Assembly: GCA_035716005.1 (NCBI GenBank)
Contig: DASTKG010000002.1
Span: 1-18,073, forward strand
Reading direction: 5' to 3'
Length of the DNA stretch: 18,073 bases
DNA from: SZUA-252 sp035716005
GTDB lineage: Bacteria; Eisenbacteria; RBG-16-71-46; SZUA-252
Below the pieces are notes generated by a model. It was not told the DNA's origin, searched no databases, and saw only the letters and a program-made list of their open reading frames with translations. The position numbers and the translations under genes are program-made. This document shows, in pieces, positions 6,794 through 14,256 of the stretch (position 1 is the first letter of the stretch; every line of letters starts with the position of its first letter).

Positions 6794-7854
6794 GCGAGGG
6801 CTCCCGAGGGGTTCGCGCGGAAGCGCTTCACGGTCTCGACCAGGAGCGCCACGTTCTCGAGCGGCGTGTCCGGGAAGATGCCGTGCCCCAAGTTGAAAAT
6901 GTGTCCCGCGCGCCCCGCGTTCTCGCGAAGCACCGCCTCGGCCTGCGTCACGATCGTCGCCGGCGAGCCGAGGAGCACCGCCGGGTCGAGATTTCCCTGA
7001 ACGCCGCGATCGTTTCCGAGGACGGCGCGCGCGTGCCGGAGCGGCACGCGATAGTCGATGCCGAAGACGTCGGCGCGGACGTTCCGCAGCGCCTCGAGAT
7101 GCCCCGTCGAGGGGGCCAGCGCGAAGTAGATGGTCGGCGTCCCCTTCGGGAGCGCCGCGAGGATCCGCTCCGTCCACGTGGCGGCGATGCCGCCGAAGAG
7201 CCCCGGCGGAAGCCAGCCCGCCTGCGTGTCGAAGAGCATGACCGCGTCGGCGCCCGCCGCGATCTGGGCTTTCAGGTAATCGATCGTCGCGTTCGAGAGG
7301 AATTCCATGAGCGAGAGGAACGCCTCGGGATCGCGGGCCAGGAAGGAGCGCGTCTTCGTCAGGTCGCGCGATCCGCCCGCCTCGATGAGATAGGCGGCGA
7401 CGGTGAAGGGCGCGCCGGCGAAGCCGATGAGGGGCGCGCGGCCGGCCAGCCGCTCCTTCACGGCGCGGATGGCGGGGCGCACGTGGGGCAGTCCTTCCTC
7501 GATGCCCGCCCAGCGGAGCGCGGCCACGTCCTCCTTCGTTTCGATGAGCCGCCCCAGCTTCGGGCCCGGGTCGAACGTGATCGGGATCCCCATCGCGAGG
7601 AGCGGGATCAGGATGTCGGAGAAGAGAATCGCGGCGTCGAATCCGTAACGCTCCACCGGCTGGGCCGTCACCTCGGCCGCCAGCTCGGGGACGCGGCAGC
7701 ACTCGATGAAGGAGTGCTTCTCGCGGAGCGCGCGGTACTCGGGCAGATAGCGGCCCGCCTGGCGCATGATCCAGATCGGCGTCTGCGCGATCGGCTCGCC
7801 GCGGCAGGCGCGAAGGAACGAATAGGCCGGAGCGAGCGACGGACTTTGCGTCAC
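6790..7854 (-). CDS. hemE: Uroporphyrinogen decarboxylase HemE
   Basis: A 354-residue cytosolic enzyme that decarboxylates the four acetates of uroporphyrinogen III to give coproporphyrinogen III. The signature PIWIMRQAGRYLPEYR is at 26-41, with the substrate-binding arginines R31 and R35. The essential aspartate D80 is in LFSDILIP. GFAGAPFTVAAYLIEG-like sequence and the late NLGHGIFPDT motif are present. The start is GTG at 7854, overlapping the hemL stop as GTGA, and has a strong GGAGG six nt upstream. The 3' end overlaps hemN by 4 bp. Confidence 0.96.
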   Translation of the reverse strand: MTQSPSLAPAYSFLRACRGEPIAQTPIWIMRQAGRYLPEYRALREKHSFIECCRVPELAAEVTAQPVERYGFDAAILFSDILIPLLAMGIPITFDPGPKLGRLIETKEDVAALRWAGIEEGLPHVRPAIRAVKERLAGRAPLIGFAGAPFTVAAYLIEAGGSRDLTKTRSFLARDPEAFLSLMEFLSNATIDYLKAQIAAGADAVMLFDTQAGWLPPGLFGGIAATWTERILAALPKGTPTIYFALAPSTGHLEALRNVRADVFGIDYRVPLRHARAVLGNDRGVQGNLDPAVLLGSPATIVTQAEAVLRENAGRAGHIFNLGHGIFPDTPLENVALLVETVKRFRANPSGALA

Positions 7855-9161
7855 GAGAGACCTCCCAGGACTTCGTCCGCTGTTTCCAGCGTCAGGTCGA
7901 GTTCTTCGTCGCCGTGCGCGTCCGAGAGGAACGCGCTCTCGAAGGCCGACGGCGGCAGATAGACGCCGCGGTCGAGCATGCCGCGGAAGAAGCGCACGAA
8001 GCGGTCGCGGTCGGCGGCCCGGACGTCGGCCATCGTCGCGACCGACTCGGGACCGAAGAAGAGCGTGAACATGGAGCCGACCTGATTCACCGCGCCGGGG
8101 ATCTTCCGCCGGGTCAGGATCTCGCGCAGTCCGGCCGCCAGCAGCGTGGCACGGGCTTCGATGCGCGCGAAGATCTTCGGATCCGACTCCAAGATCTCCA
8201 TCGTGGCGAGCCCGGCGGCCATGGCGACCGGATGGCCGGAGTAGGTGCCCGCCTGGTAGACGGGGCCCTCGGGCGCCACCTGCGCCAGGAGGTCGGCGCG
8301 GCCTCCGAAGGCCGCGACCGGAAGCCCGCCGCCGATCACCTTTCCGAGCGTGACCAGGTCGGGGCGAACGCCGTAGCGCTCGGCGGCGCCGCCGCGCGAG
8401 ACGCGGAAGCCGGTCATGACTTCGTCGAAGATGAGGATCGCGCCGTGCTTGTCGCAGAGGGCGCGAAGGCCGGGGAGGAAGTCGGGCGACGGCGGGAGGC
8501 AGCCGTAGTTTCCGACCACCGGCTCCACGATGACCGCCGCGATCGCCTCGGGCTCCTTCTGGAACGCCGCGGCGACGGACGCGAGGTCGTTGTAGGTGGC
8601 GATGCGGGCGTCGCGCGCCACCGCCTCGGGGACGCCGGGGGAATCGGGCGTGCCGAGGGTGGCGAGGCCGGAGCCCGCCTTCATGAGAAACGGGTCGGCG
8701 TGTCCGTGGTAGCAGCCGTCGAGCTTCACGTAGCCGGAGCGCTTCGTGAACGCCCGCGCCACGCGGAGCGCGCTCATCGTCGCTTCCGTGCCGGTGGTGA
8801 CGAACCGGAGCCGCTCGGCGGCGGGGTAGAAGCGGCGGACCCGCTCGCCCAGCTCCACCTCGAGCGCCGTGCTCGTGCCGTAGATGAATCCGAGGCGCGC
8901 CTGGCGCTCCACGGCCTCGACCACCTTGGGGTGGGCGTGTCCGAGGAGCATCGGGCCCCAGCCGAGAACGTAGTCGAGGAGGCGGTTGCCGTCGGCGTCG
9001 GTGAGATAGGCCCCCTTCGCCGAAGCGATGAAGCGCGGCACGCCCCCCACCGCGCGAAACGCGCGGACCGGCGAGTTGACGCCGCCGGGGAAGAGTCCCT
9101 GCGCCCGGAGGAAGAGTCGCTCGCTCGTGGCGGTGCCGATGTGGAGCCGGGTCTCGCTCAC
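7851..9161 (-). CDS. hemL: Glutamate-1-semialdehyde 2,1-aminomutase HemL
   Basis: A 436-residue PLP enzyme that isomerises glutamate-1-semialdehyde to 5-aminolevulinate, the second step of the C5 route. The N-terminal FPGGVNSPVRAF (24-35), the HGHAD motif, D246 in FDEVMTGFR, and the PLP lysine K274 in LGKVIGGGLPVAAFGG are all visible. Class-III aminotransferases such as BioA lack this combination. The frame continues upstream, but the GTG at 9161 gives the normal N-terminus, overlaps the hemB stop as GTGA and has GGAGG eight nt upstream. It is placed in the middle of the operon, away from hemA, although the two enzymes act consecutively and HemA passes a labile product to HemL. Confidence 0.96.
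   Translation of the reverse strand: MSETRLHIGTATSERLFLRAQGLFPGGVNSPVRAFRAVGGVPRFIASAKGAYLTDADGNRLLDYVLGWGPMLLGHAHPKVVEAVERQARLGFIYGTSTALEVELGERVRRFYPAAERLRFVTTGTEATMSALRVARAFTKRSGYVKLDGCYHGHADPFLMKAGSGLATLGTPDSPGVPEAVARDARIATYNDLASVAAAFQKEPEAIAAVIVEPVVGNYGCLPPSPDFLPGLRALCDKHGAILIFDEVMTGFRVSRGGAAERYGVRPDLVTLGKVIGGGLPVAAFGGRADLLAQVAPEGPVYQAGTYSGHPVAMAAGLATMEILESDPKIFARIEARATLLAAGLREILTRRKIPGAVNQVGSMFTLFFGPESVATMADVRAADRDRFVRFFRGMLDRGVYLPPSAFESAFLSDAHGDEELDLTLETADEVLGGLS
7861..7865 (-). promoter_or_regulatory. Ribosome binding site fixing the hemE GTG start
   Basis: GGAGG on the minus strand, six nt before the GTG at 7854, lies inside the end of hemL. It supports the GTG start and the GTGA coupling. 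Confidence 0.7.
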
Positions 9162-10153
9162 GGCGTCTTCCTCCCGAGGAGAGGCGCGATCTCCTTCGCG
9201 TGGTAGGTGACGATGACGTCGGCGCCCGCGCGGCGGATCGAGGTGAGCGCCTCGAGGGCGGCGCGCTCGCCGTCGAGCCATCCGTTCGCCGCCGCGGCCT
9301 TGATCATCGAATACTCGCCCGACACGTTGTACGCCGCCACGGGAACGCCGAAGCGCTCCTTCACGCGGCGGACGATGTCGAGGTAGGGGAGCGCCGGCTT
9401 CACCATCACCATGTCGGCCCCTTCCTCGAGATCGAGCGCCACCTCGCGCATCGCCTCGTCGCCGTTCGCCGGATCCATCTGGTAGGCGCGGCGGTCTCCG
9501 AATTGCGGCGTCGACTCGGCGGCCTCGCGGAAGGGGCCGTAGAAGGCGCTCGCGTACTTGGCGGCGTAGGAGACGATCGGAGTCTCGGAACGTCCCGCCT
9601 CGTCGAGCGCGCGGCGGATCGCGCCGACCCGGCCGTCCATCATGTCGCTCGGCGCCACGATATCGGCGCCCGCCTCGGCGTAGGCGAGCGCGGCGCGGGC
9701 GAGGAGGGGGAGGGTCTTGTCGTTGTCGACGGTCGTCGCCGCCCCCTCGCCCGTCAGGACGCCGCAGTGGCCGTGGTCCGTGTATTCGCAGAGGCAGACG
9801 TCGGCCCAGAGGACGAGTCCCGGCACCGCCGCGCGGATGGCGCGAAGCGCGCGCGGCACGATCCCCTCCTTCGAATACCCCTCGCTCCCCACGGCGTCCT
9901 TCTTGGCCGGAATCCCGAAGAGGATGATGCCGCCGATGCCGAGCTTCGCGATCGCCGCGGCTTCCTTCACCGCCTCGTCGACCGAGAGCTGGGCGTGGCC
10001 CGGCATGGAGCCGATGGGGCGCACGACCTTCTCCCCGTGGCAGACGAAGAGGGGCGCCACGAGATCGCCCGGATCGAGCGTGGTCTCGCGAACGAGGGCG
10101 CGGAGCGCGGGCGTGGCCCGGAAGCGGCGGAGTCGCGTGGTCGGAAAGGTCAT
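9158..10153 (-). CDS. hemB: Delta-aminolevulinic acid dehydratase (porphobilinogen synthase) HemB
   Basis: A 331-residue enzyme that condenses two 5-aminolevulinate molecules into porphobilinogen. The three-cysteine zinc site is intact: C120, C122 and C130 in DVCLCEYTDHGHCG. This makes it the zinc-dependent type and not the aspartate-rich magnesium type. The two active-site lysines are K199 (SYAAKYAS) and K252 (MVKPALPYLD). Length is usual for the family. The ATG overlaps the hemD stop as ATGA, and its own stop overlaps the hemL GTG. Confidence 0.97.
   Translation of the reverse strand: MTFPTTRLRRFRATPALRALVRETTLDPGDLVAPLFVCHGEKVVRPIGSMPGHAQLSVDEAVKEAAAIAKLGIGGIILFGIPAKKDAVGSEGYSKEGIVPRALRAIRAAVPGLVLWADVCLCEYTDHGHCGVLTGEGAATTVDNDKTLPLLARAALAYAEAGADIVAPSDMMDGRVGAIRRALDEAGRSETPIVSYAAKYASAFYGPFREAAESTPQFGDRRAYQMDPANGDEAMREVALDLEEGADMVMVKPALPYLDIVRRVKERFGVPVAAYNVSGEYSMIKAAAANGWLDGERAALEALTSIRRAGADVIVTYHAKEIAPLLGRKTP
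9170..9174 (-). promoter_or_regulatory. Ribosome binding site fixing the hemL GTG start
   Basis: GGAGG on the minus strand, eight nt before the GTG at 9161, lies inside the end of hemB. No ATG is available near this point in the hemL frame. Confidence 0.7.
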
Positions 10154-11028
10154 CGATTGGTCTCGTCCATCAAGTGTAACGCAAGGAAGGCGAGCGGGTG
10201 GCTCGGCCTCGGAGCGACGGTGCGAACGCCGCCGTCGACGCTTCGAAATCCGCGGGCGCGGAGCGCCGCCGCGGTGGTGGGCCCCTTGGCGGCGACCGGC
10301 ACCCTGTGGAGCGCCTTCAGCGCGTCGGGGAGGAGAAGCGCTTCGAGCGCTTCGGCCCCCGAGGGGCTGAAGAAGACGAGGCAGGCGAGGCGCTTCTCGC
10401 CGAGCGCCCGCAGAAGCGGATCGACGTCGGCGCGGCGGAAGCGGGTCTCGTAGACCTCGAGCCGCTCCATCGGAATCCCGCGCGTCGCCAGCCCCTCCGG
10501 AAAATCGGGGAGCGAGCGGTTCCCGGCGAGGAAGAGAACGCGGCGAATGCCGTCGGGCGTCGCGCGCGTCGCGATGAGATCGGCGAGCGCGCGGGCGCCG
10601 GCGGGGCCGAACCCCTGCGGCGTCGCGACCGCGATCCCCTCCCTCGCCACCGGCTCCGCGCTCGCGTCGCCGAGCGCGAAGAGAGGCGCCATCTCGAGAG
10701 CGGCTCGACGGCTCGGGAAGGCGGCGTCGGCGAGAGCGGCTCCCGCGCGGGCGCTGGTCCAGGCGACGGCGGTTCCCGCCTCGAGCGAGGCGAGCCGCGC
10801 GGGAAGCCTCGCCGCGTCGCGCCCCGCCGCCGTTTCGAGAAGCGGCAGGCGCAGGACCTCGAAGCCGTTTCGCTCGAGTCCCGCCGCCAGGCGATCGTCC
10901 GCGGCGTCGTCGCGCGCGATGGCGTAGACGTAGGGGCGGTCGCGCGGCGCCGTCCAGCCGTACGCCTCGGCCGCCTGGAGGAGGAGCTCGTCCTCGGTTC
11001 GCCCGTCGGCGGGCGCGGGAACGGTCAT
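10150..11028 (-). CDS. hemD: Uroporphyrinogen-III synthase HemD
   Basis: A protein of about 292 residues with the bilobal HemD fold. The first lobe has the repeat start RPYVYAIARDDAADDRLAAG with the typical line ending EVLRLPLLE. The second lobe contains RRVLFLAGNRSLPDFPEGL, MERLEVYETRF, and the conserved VFFSPSGAEALEALL and VAAKGPTTAAALRARGF stretches. It closes hydroxymethylbilane with inversion of ring D to uroporphyrinogen III. HemD proteins are poorly conserved, so position between hemC and hemB adds weight. The ATG at 11028 shares its A with the hemC stop (TGATG). A TTG immediately upstream (11031) lies seven nt from a GAGG and could be the true start. An N-terminal extension of about 30 residues precedes the first lobe. 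Confidence 0.9.
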   Translation of the reverse strand: MTVPAPADGRTEDELLLQAAEAYGWTAPRDRPYVYAIARDDAADDRLAAGLERNGFEVLRLPLLETAAGRDAARLPARLASLEAGTAVAWTSARAGAALADAAFPSRRAALEMAPLFALGDASAEPVAREGIAVATPQGFGPAGARALADLIATRATPDGIRRVLFLAGNRSLPDFPEGLATRGIPMERLEVYETRFRRADVDPLLRALGEKRLACLVFFSPSGAEALEALLLPDALKALHRVPVAAKGPTTAAALRARGFRSVDGGVRTVAPRPSHPLAFLALHLMDETNR

Positions 11029-11948
11029 CAAGGGAAGACCTCGTCGCTTCGGACTTCGGCGAGGATCTCCCTCGCCCCCTGGGCGAGCGCGACCTCCGCC
11101 AGCGCGCGCCCGATCTCGGCGGCCGTCGCGACCGGGCCCTCGGCCGCGCGGCGCACCGAGGGACGTCCGGAGGGGTGTCCCACGAAGCCGGTGAGGCGAA
11201 TGGTGTCGCCGGAGACGTGCCCGCGGGCGCCGACGGGAACGAGGCAGCCGCCGCCGAGTCCGGCCAGGAACGACCGCTCGGCGGTCGCTTCGGCCGCGGC
11301 CACGGGATCGTGGAGACGGCGGAGCGCGGCGATCGTCGCCGCGTCGTCCGCCCGCGTCTGGATCCCGAGCACGCCCTGGCCCGGCGCGGGGAGCATGATC
11401 TCCTCGTCGATCGTTTCGGTGATGCGGTCGGCGAGGCCGAGACGACGAAGCCCCGCCGCCGCCACCACCACCGCGTCGAAGCGTCCTTCCTCGACGCGTT
11501 TCACTCTCGTGGGCACGTTTCCGCGCAGCTCCTCGACGACGAGATCGGGACGCCGCGCCAGGATCTGCGAGCGCCGGCGAAGCGAGGAGGTGCCGACGCG
11601 CGCTCCCTTCGGAAGCGCGGCGAGGCCCAGGCCCCCGCGCGAGACGAGCGCGTCGCGCGGATCCTCTCGGACGAGGAGCGCCGCCACGACGAGGCCGGGC
11701 GGGTTCTCGGTCGGAAGATCCTTCAGCGAATGGACCGCCAGGTCGACCCGTCCCGCGAGGAGCGCGTCCTCGATCTCCTTCGTGAAGAGCCCCTTCCCGC
11801 CGATCCTCGAGAGCGACGCTTCGGCGAACTTGTCGCCCGACGTCGTGATGATCTCGAGCGGAATGTCGGCGTCGGTCCCTCCCAGGAGCGATCGGACGTA
11901 CCGGCTCTGCGTCAGGGCGAGTTCGCTACCGCGTGTTCCGATCCGCAT
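11028..11948 (-). CDS. hemC: Hydroxymethylbilane synthase (porphobilinogen deaminase) HemC
   Basis: A 306-residue enzyme that polymerises four porphobilinogens into hydroxymethylbilane. The N-terminus is the standard RIGTRGSELALTQ. The catalytic aspartate is D77 in AVHSLKDLPT. The lysine/arginine-rich TSSLRRRSQ (120-128) and LRGNVPTR (141-148) motifs follow, and the dipyrromethane cofactor cysteine is C235 in GLGGGCLVPVG. I chose the ATG at 11948 because AAGGGGG lies five nt upstream and it gives the usual N-terminus. An ATG at 11963 would add five residues. The chosen start lies 23 bp inside the 3' end of hemA in another frame, the longest overlap in the operon. Confidence 0.95.
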   Translation of the reverse strand: MRIGTRGSELALTQSRYVRSLLGGTDADIPLEIITTSGDKFAEASLSRIGGKGLFTKEIEDALLAGRVDLAVHSLKDLPTENPPGLVVAALLVREDPRDALVSRGGLGLAALPKGARVGTSSLRRRSQILARRPDLVVEELRGNVPTRVKRVEEGRFDAVVVAAAGLRRLGLADRITETIDEEIMLPAPGQGVLGIQTRADDAATIAALRRLHDPVAAAEATAERSFLAGLGGGCLVPVGARGHVSGDTIRLTGFVGHPSGRPSVRRAAEGPVATAAEIGRALAEVALAQGAREILAEVRSDEVFP

Positions 11949-13257
11949 CCGATCCCCCTTCATCGATGCCGAACAGGTCCCGCACCGTCTCGATTCGAGC
12001 CGCGCCTTCGAGGCCGTCGGCCTCGGCGTTCCGGAGCCGCGTCGTCGGGTGGTGGAGGAGCTTCTGGACGATTCCGTGCGCGAGCGATTCCGCCACCGCG
12101 ACGTCCTCGGGGCGGAATCGGCCCCGATGACGCTCCAGCTCCTCGGCGGCGATCTTTTCGAAGTGATGGCGGAAGGCGGTCACGGTCGGCTTCACGGCGA
12201 GCGACCGGTGCCATTTCAGGAAACGGGCGAGCTCCTCCTCGATGATCGTCTCGACGCGCGGGATCTCGGCGCGCCGCTGCGCCAGGCTCTGGGCCACGAT
12301 CTGCCCCAGCGCGTCGAGGTCGTGGAGGAAGACGTTCTGGAGCTTGGCCACGTGCGGATCGATGTCGCGCGGCACCGCCAGGTCGAGGCAGAAGAGCGGG
12401 CGATTGCGCCGGATCTTCATCGCGGCGCGCACCATCGATTCCGTGAGGACGGCGTCGGGAGCGCGCGTGGCGCTCACGACGATGTCCGCCCCGGGGAGAA
12501 CCACCGGCAGCGCCTCGAGGGAGACGTGGCGGGAGCAGTACTTCTCGGCGAACGCCTCGCCGCGCTCGCGGCTCCGGTTCGCCACCATGAACTGCGTGAC
12601 GCCCGCGTCCTTGAGATGCGTCCACGCGAGCGCCGACATCTCGCCCGCGCCGATGAGGAGCGCCCGCTTGTCCCCGAGATTTCCGAGCACCTTCGCGGCG
12701 AGGCTCACGCCGGCGTACGCGCTCGAGACGGGACCCCGGCCGATGCCGGTTTCGGTCCGAGCCCGCTTCGCGCTCCGCAAGACCGTGTCGAGGAGCCGCT
12801 CCGTCACGGGGCCGGCGCTTCCGAGCCGAGCCGCCAGCTCCGAGGCGTCCTTCACCTGGCCCAGGATCTGCGGCTCGCCGAGGACCATGGAGTCGAGGCC
12901 GCACGCCACCCGGAAGAGATGCCGGATCGACTCCTCCTCGCGGAGCGTGTAGAGATGCTTGCCGGGCAGGAGCTGGAGATTGGCCCCCTCTCCCTTGATC
13001 TCGCGAAGGAGGTCGGCGACGAAGCCGGCCGGGTCGGGAATCCTCACGCCGCGCGCGTAGAATTCGGTGCGATTGCAGGTGGAGAGGATCATCGCCTCGG
13101 CCGCGCCCGCCCGGCCTCGCAGCGCCTCGATGGCGCGGGCCACCTCCTCGTCGTTCATGACGACGGCGTCGCGCACCTCGATGGGGGAGGTGTGGTACGA
13201 GAGGCCCACGCAGAAGAGGTCGAGCGGTCCCGACGCGAATTCCGCCATCGAGATCAC
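11926..13257 (-). CDS. hemA: Glutamyl-tRNA reductase HemA
   Basis: A 443-residue NADPH enzyme that reduces glutamyl-tRNA(Glu) to glutamate-1-semialdehyde, the committed and usually feedback-controlled step. The GLSYHTSP motif, the catalytic cysteine of STCNRTEFY (C61 from this start), LGEPQILGQVK, and the NADPH-binding LLIGAGEM followed by ANRSRERG are all clear, as is the C-terminal helical dimerisation domain. Start choice: GTG at 13257 overlaps the previous stop as GTGA, the same arrangement as at hemB/hemL and hemL/hemE. ATG at 13248, three codons later, is the alternative. Neither has a strong Shine-Dalgarno site. The frame is open further upstream inside hemX but without HemA-like residues. 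The presence of HemA identifies the C5 pathway. Confidence 0.96.
   Translation of the reverse strand: MISMAEFASGPLDLFCVGLSYHTSPIEVRDAVVMNDEEVARAIEALRGRAGAAEAMILSTCNRTEFYARGVRIPDPAGFVADLLREIKGEGANLQLLPGKHLYTLREEESIRHLFRVACGLDSMVLGEPQILGQVKDASELAARLGSAGPVTERLLDTVLRSAKRARTETGIGRGPVSSAYAGVSLAAKVLGNLGDKRALLIGAGEMSALAWTHLKDAGVTQFMVANRSRERGEAFAEKYCSRHVSLEALPVVLPGADIVVSATRAPDAVLTESMVRAAMKIRRNRPLFCLDLAVPRDIDPHVAKLQNVFLHDLDALGQIVAQSLAQRRAEIPRVETIIEEELARFLKWHRSLAVKPTVTAFRHHFEKIAAEELERHRGRFRPEDVAVAESLAHGIVQKLLHHPTTRLRNAEADGLEGAARIETVRDLFGIDEGGSDADRNTR
11954..11960 (-). promoter_or_regulatory. Ribosome binding site fixing the hemC start
   Basis: AAGGGGG on the minus strand lies five nt before the ATG at 11948 and would be useless for the alternative ATG at 11963, so it decides the hemC start. 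Confidence 0.6.
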
Positions 13258-14090
13258 CGGAACGTGTGGAACGAGCGGACGAAGAGGTCGGTCACGGCAC
13301 GCGACAGCAGGAGAACCGAGAAGCCGGTCAGGGACGCGTAGACGGCGCGAGGTCCCCGCCAGCCGAGGCGATGGTAGGCGAGGACGGCGAATCCGAGAAT
13401 CGCCCACGCCGCGATCGTCAGCCAGGTCTTGGGATCGGCGAACGGGTGGAGCCCCGCCGCTTTGCCCCAGCCGATCCCCATGAGAATCGCGAGGGCGAGG
13501 AGGACGAGGCCCGCGCTCGCGGCGCTCACGTTCATGCGGGCGAGCGTTTCGAGCGGCGGCATGCGGGTGAAGAAGAAGGAAAGACGGTTCCCTTTGATCT
13601 CGCGATAGAGGAGAAGGAAGAGGATCCCGTAGATCGCGGAGACGAAGAAGGCGCCGTAGCCGAGCACCGCGGCCAGCGTGTGGAGCTCGAACCAGATCGG
13701 ATTGATCGGAGGCTTCACGATCGGAACCATGCTGCCGTAAGCCGACGCGACGAGCTGAATGAGGAGCACGAGCGGCAGCACGAAGATGCCGGTGGTCCGA
13801 ATTCCCTGCCGCACCTCGAGGTAGAGATAGACGGCGGCGAGCGCGAGGGCGGTCGCTGACAGGAAGTCATAGACCGACGCGAGGGGGAGGTGTCCCTCGG
13901 TCCAACCGCGCGCAATCAAATAGAGGAGGTGAAGGAAGACCGCGACTCGCAGCACCGGGGGCCCCCAGCGGTGGCTCGTCGAGCGTGCCGCCTCGGCCTC
14001 TTCGGTGGTATAGATACGAGCGTAAGCCGCGACGCTAAGGGCATATAGCGCCGGGAGCATCGTGATCAGGAGCGGGACGAGTGTGCGCAT
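13254..14090 (-). CDS. HemX/CcsA-family membrane protein
   Basis: A 278-residue protein with about eight hydrophobic segments, of the cytochrome c assembly (CcsA/ResC) superfamily. Family landmarks are the histidine of LHTLAAVLGYGAFF, the DPKTWLTIAAW stretch, GWRGPRA and the terminal SFHTF. The tryptophan-rich WWD heme-handling motif, normally like WGxYWxWDPKE, is degenerate: WGKAA, then FADPKTW. This makes HemX, encoded beside hemA in several bacteria and known in Bacillus subtilis to lower HemA level, more likely than a working cytochrome c synthetase. The ATG at 14090 gives the natural first transmembrane segment; a GGAGG is 14 nt upstream, rather far. The frame stays open upstream but is hydrophilic and unlike the family. 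It is the first gene of the heme operon and overlaps hemA as GTGA. Confidence 0.85.
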   Translation of the reverse strand: MRTLVPLLITMLPALYALSVAAYARIYTTEEAEAARSTSHRWGPPVLRVAVFLHLLYLIARGWTEGHLPLASVYDFLSATALALAAVYLYLEVRQGIRTTGIFVLPLVLLIQLVASAYGSMVPIVKPPINPIWFELHTLAAVLGYGAFFVSAIYGILFLLLYREIKGNRLSFFFTRMPPLETLARMNVSAASAGLVLLALAILMGIGWGKAAGLHPFADPKTWLTIAAWAILGFAVLAYHRLGWRGPRAVYASLTGFSVLLLSRAVTDLFVRSFHTFR

Positions 14091-14256
14091 GGGAACCGAG
14101 AAATCCTCCAGGAGACGCACCAAGTCTGCCAGGGAACGGGCGTTAGGGGAATGGTCCTTTGGGGGAGCCGCCGGTGCGACCTCCGGGGATGAATCCCGCG
14201 GGCCCGCCGCAGCCGCCACACCACTAGATTCGTATCGTGGCCAGGGACAATCGGTT
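14091..14256. promoter_or_regulatory. Divergent control region between the heme operon and the uracil-DNA glycosylase gene
   Basis: This 166-nt segment must hold the promoter of the ten-gene heme operon, since no gap downstream could hold one, and probably that of the divergent glycosylase gene. I see no convincing -35/-10 pair on either strand. The best minus-strand -35-like hexamer is TTGTCC near 14250 without a good -10. On the plus strand GACAAT (14246-14251) lies five nt before the glycosylase ATG and could be a weak -10 for a leaderless mRNA. A GGAGG for hemX is at about 14104-14108. No heme-regulator operator is recognisable. Confidence 0.45.

Noticed and set aside
4283..7000. A plus-strand open frame of about 900 codons opposite hemY, hemH and hemN
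   Set aside because: Composition is typical of an antisense shadow (Arg/Glu/Val/Asp-rich) and three well-recognised enzymes occupy the other strand.
5402..7702. A possible HemE-HemN fusion, because the hemN frame is open upstream through hemE
   Set aside because: The upstream part is an out-of-frame reading of hemE. hemN has its own ATG with a Shine-Dalgarno site and hemE has its own stop.
10198..13341. A plus-strand open frame of more than 1000 codons opposite hemD, hemC and hemA
   Set aside because: It is rich in Arg, Ala, Asp and Glu and has no domain-like sequence. Long antisense frames are expected opposite very GC-rich genes, and the minus-strand genes here are certain.
13258..13407. 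An extra 50 residues at the N-terminus of HemA
   Set aside because: They lie inside the hemX coding region, are Arg/Pro-rich and do not match HemA.
14195..14215. Short palindrome-like GC runs in the heme-glycosylase intergenic region as an operator
   Set aside because: Stems of 4-5 bp in sequence this GC-rich are expected by chance and match no known regulator site.
14062..14256. An N-terminal extension of the uracil-DNA glycosylase
   Set aside because: The added residues overlap the start of hemX and the intergenic region, are low in recognisable structure, and other family members start near the ATG at 14257.
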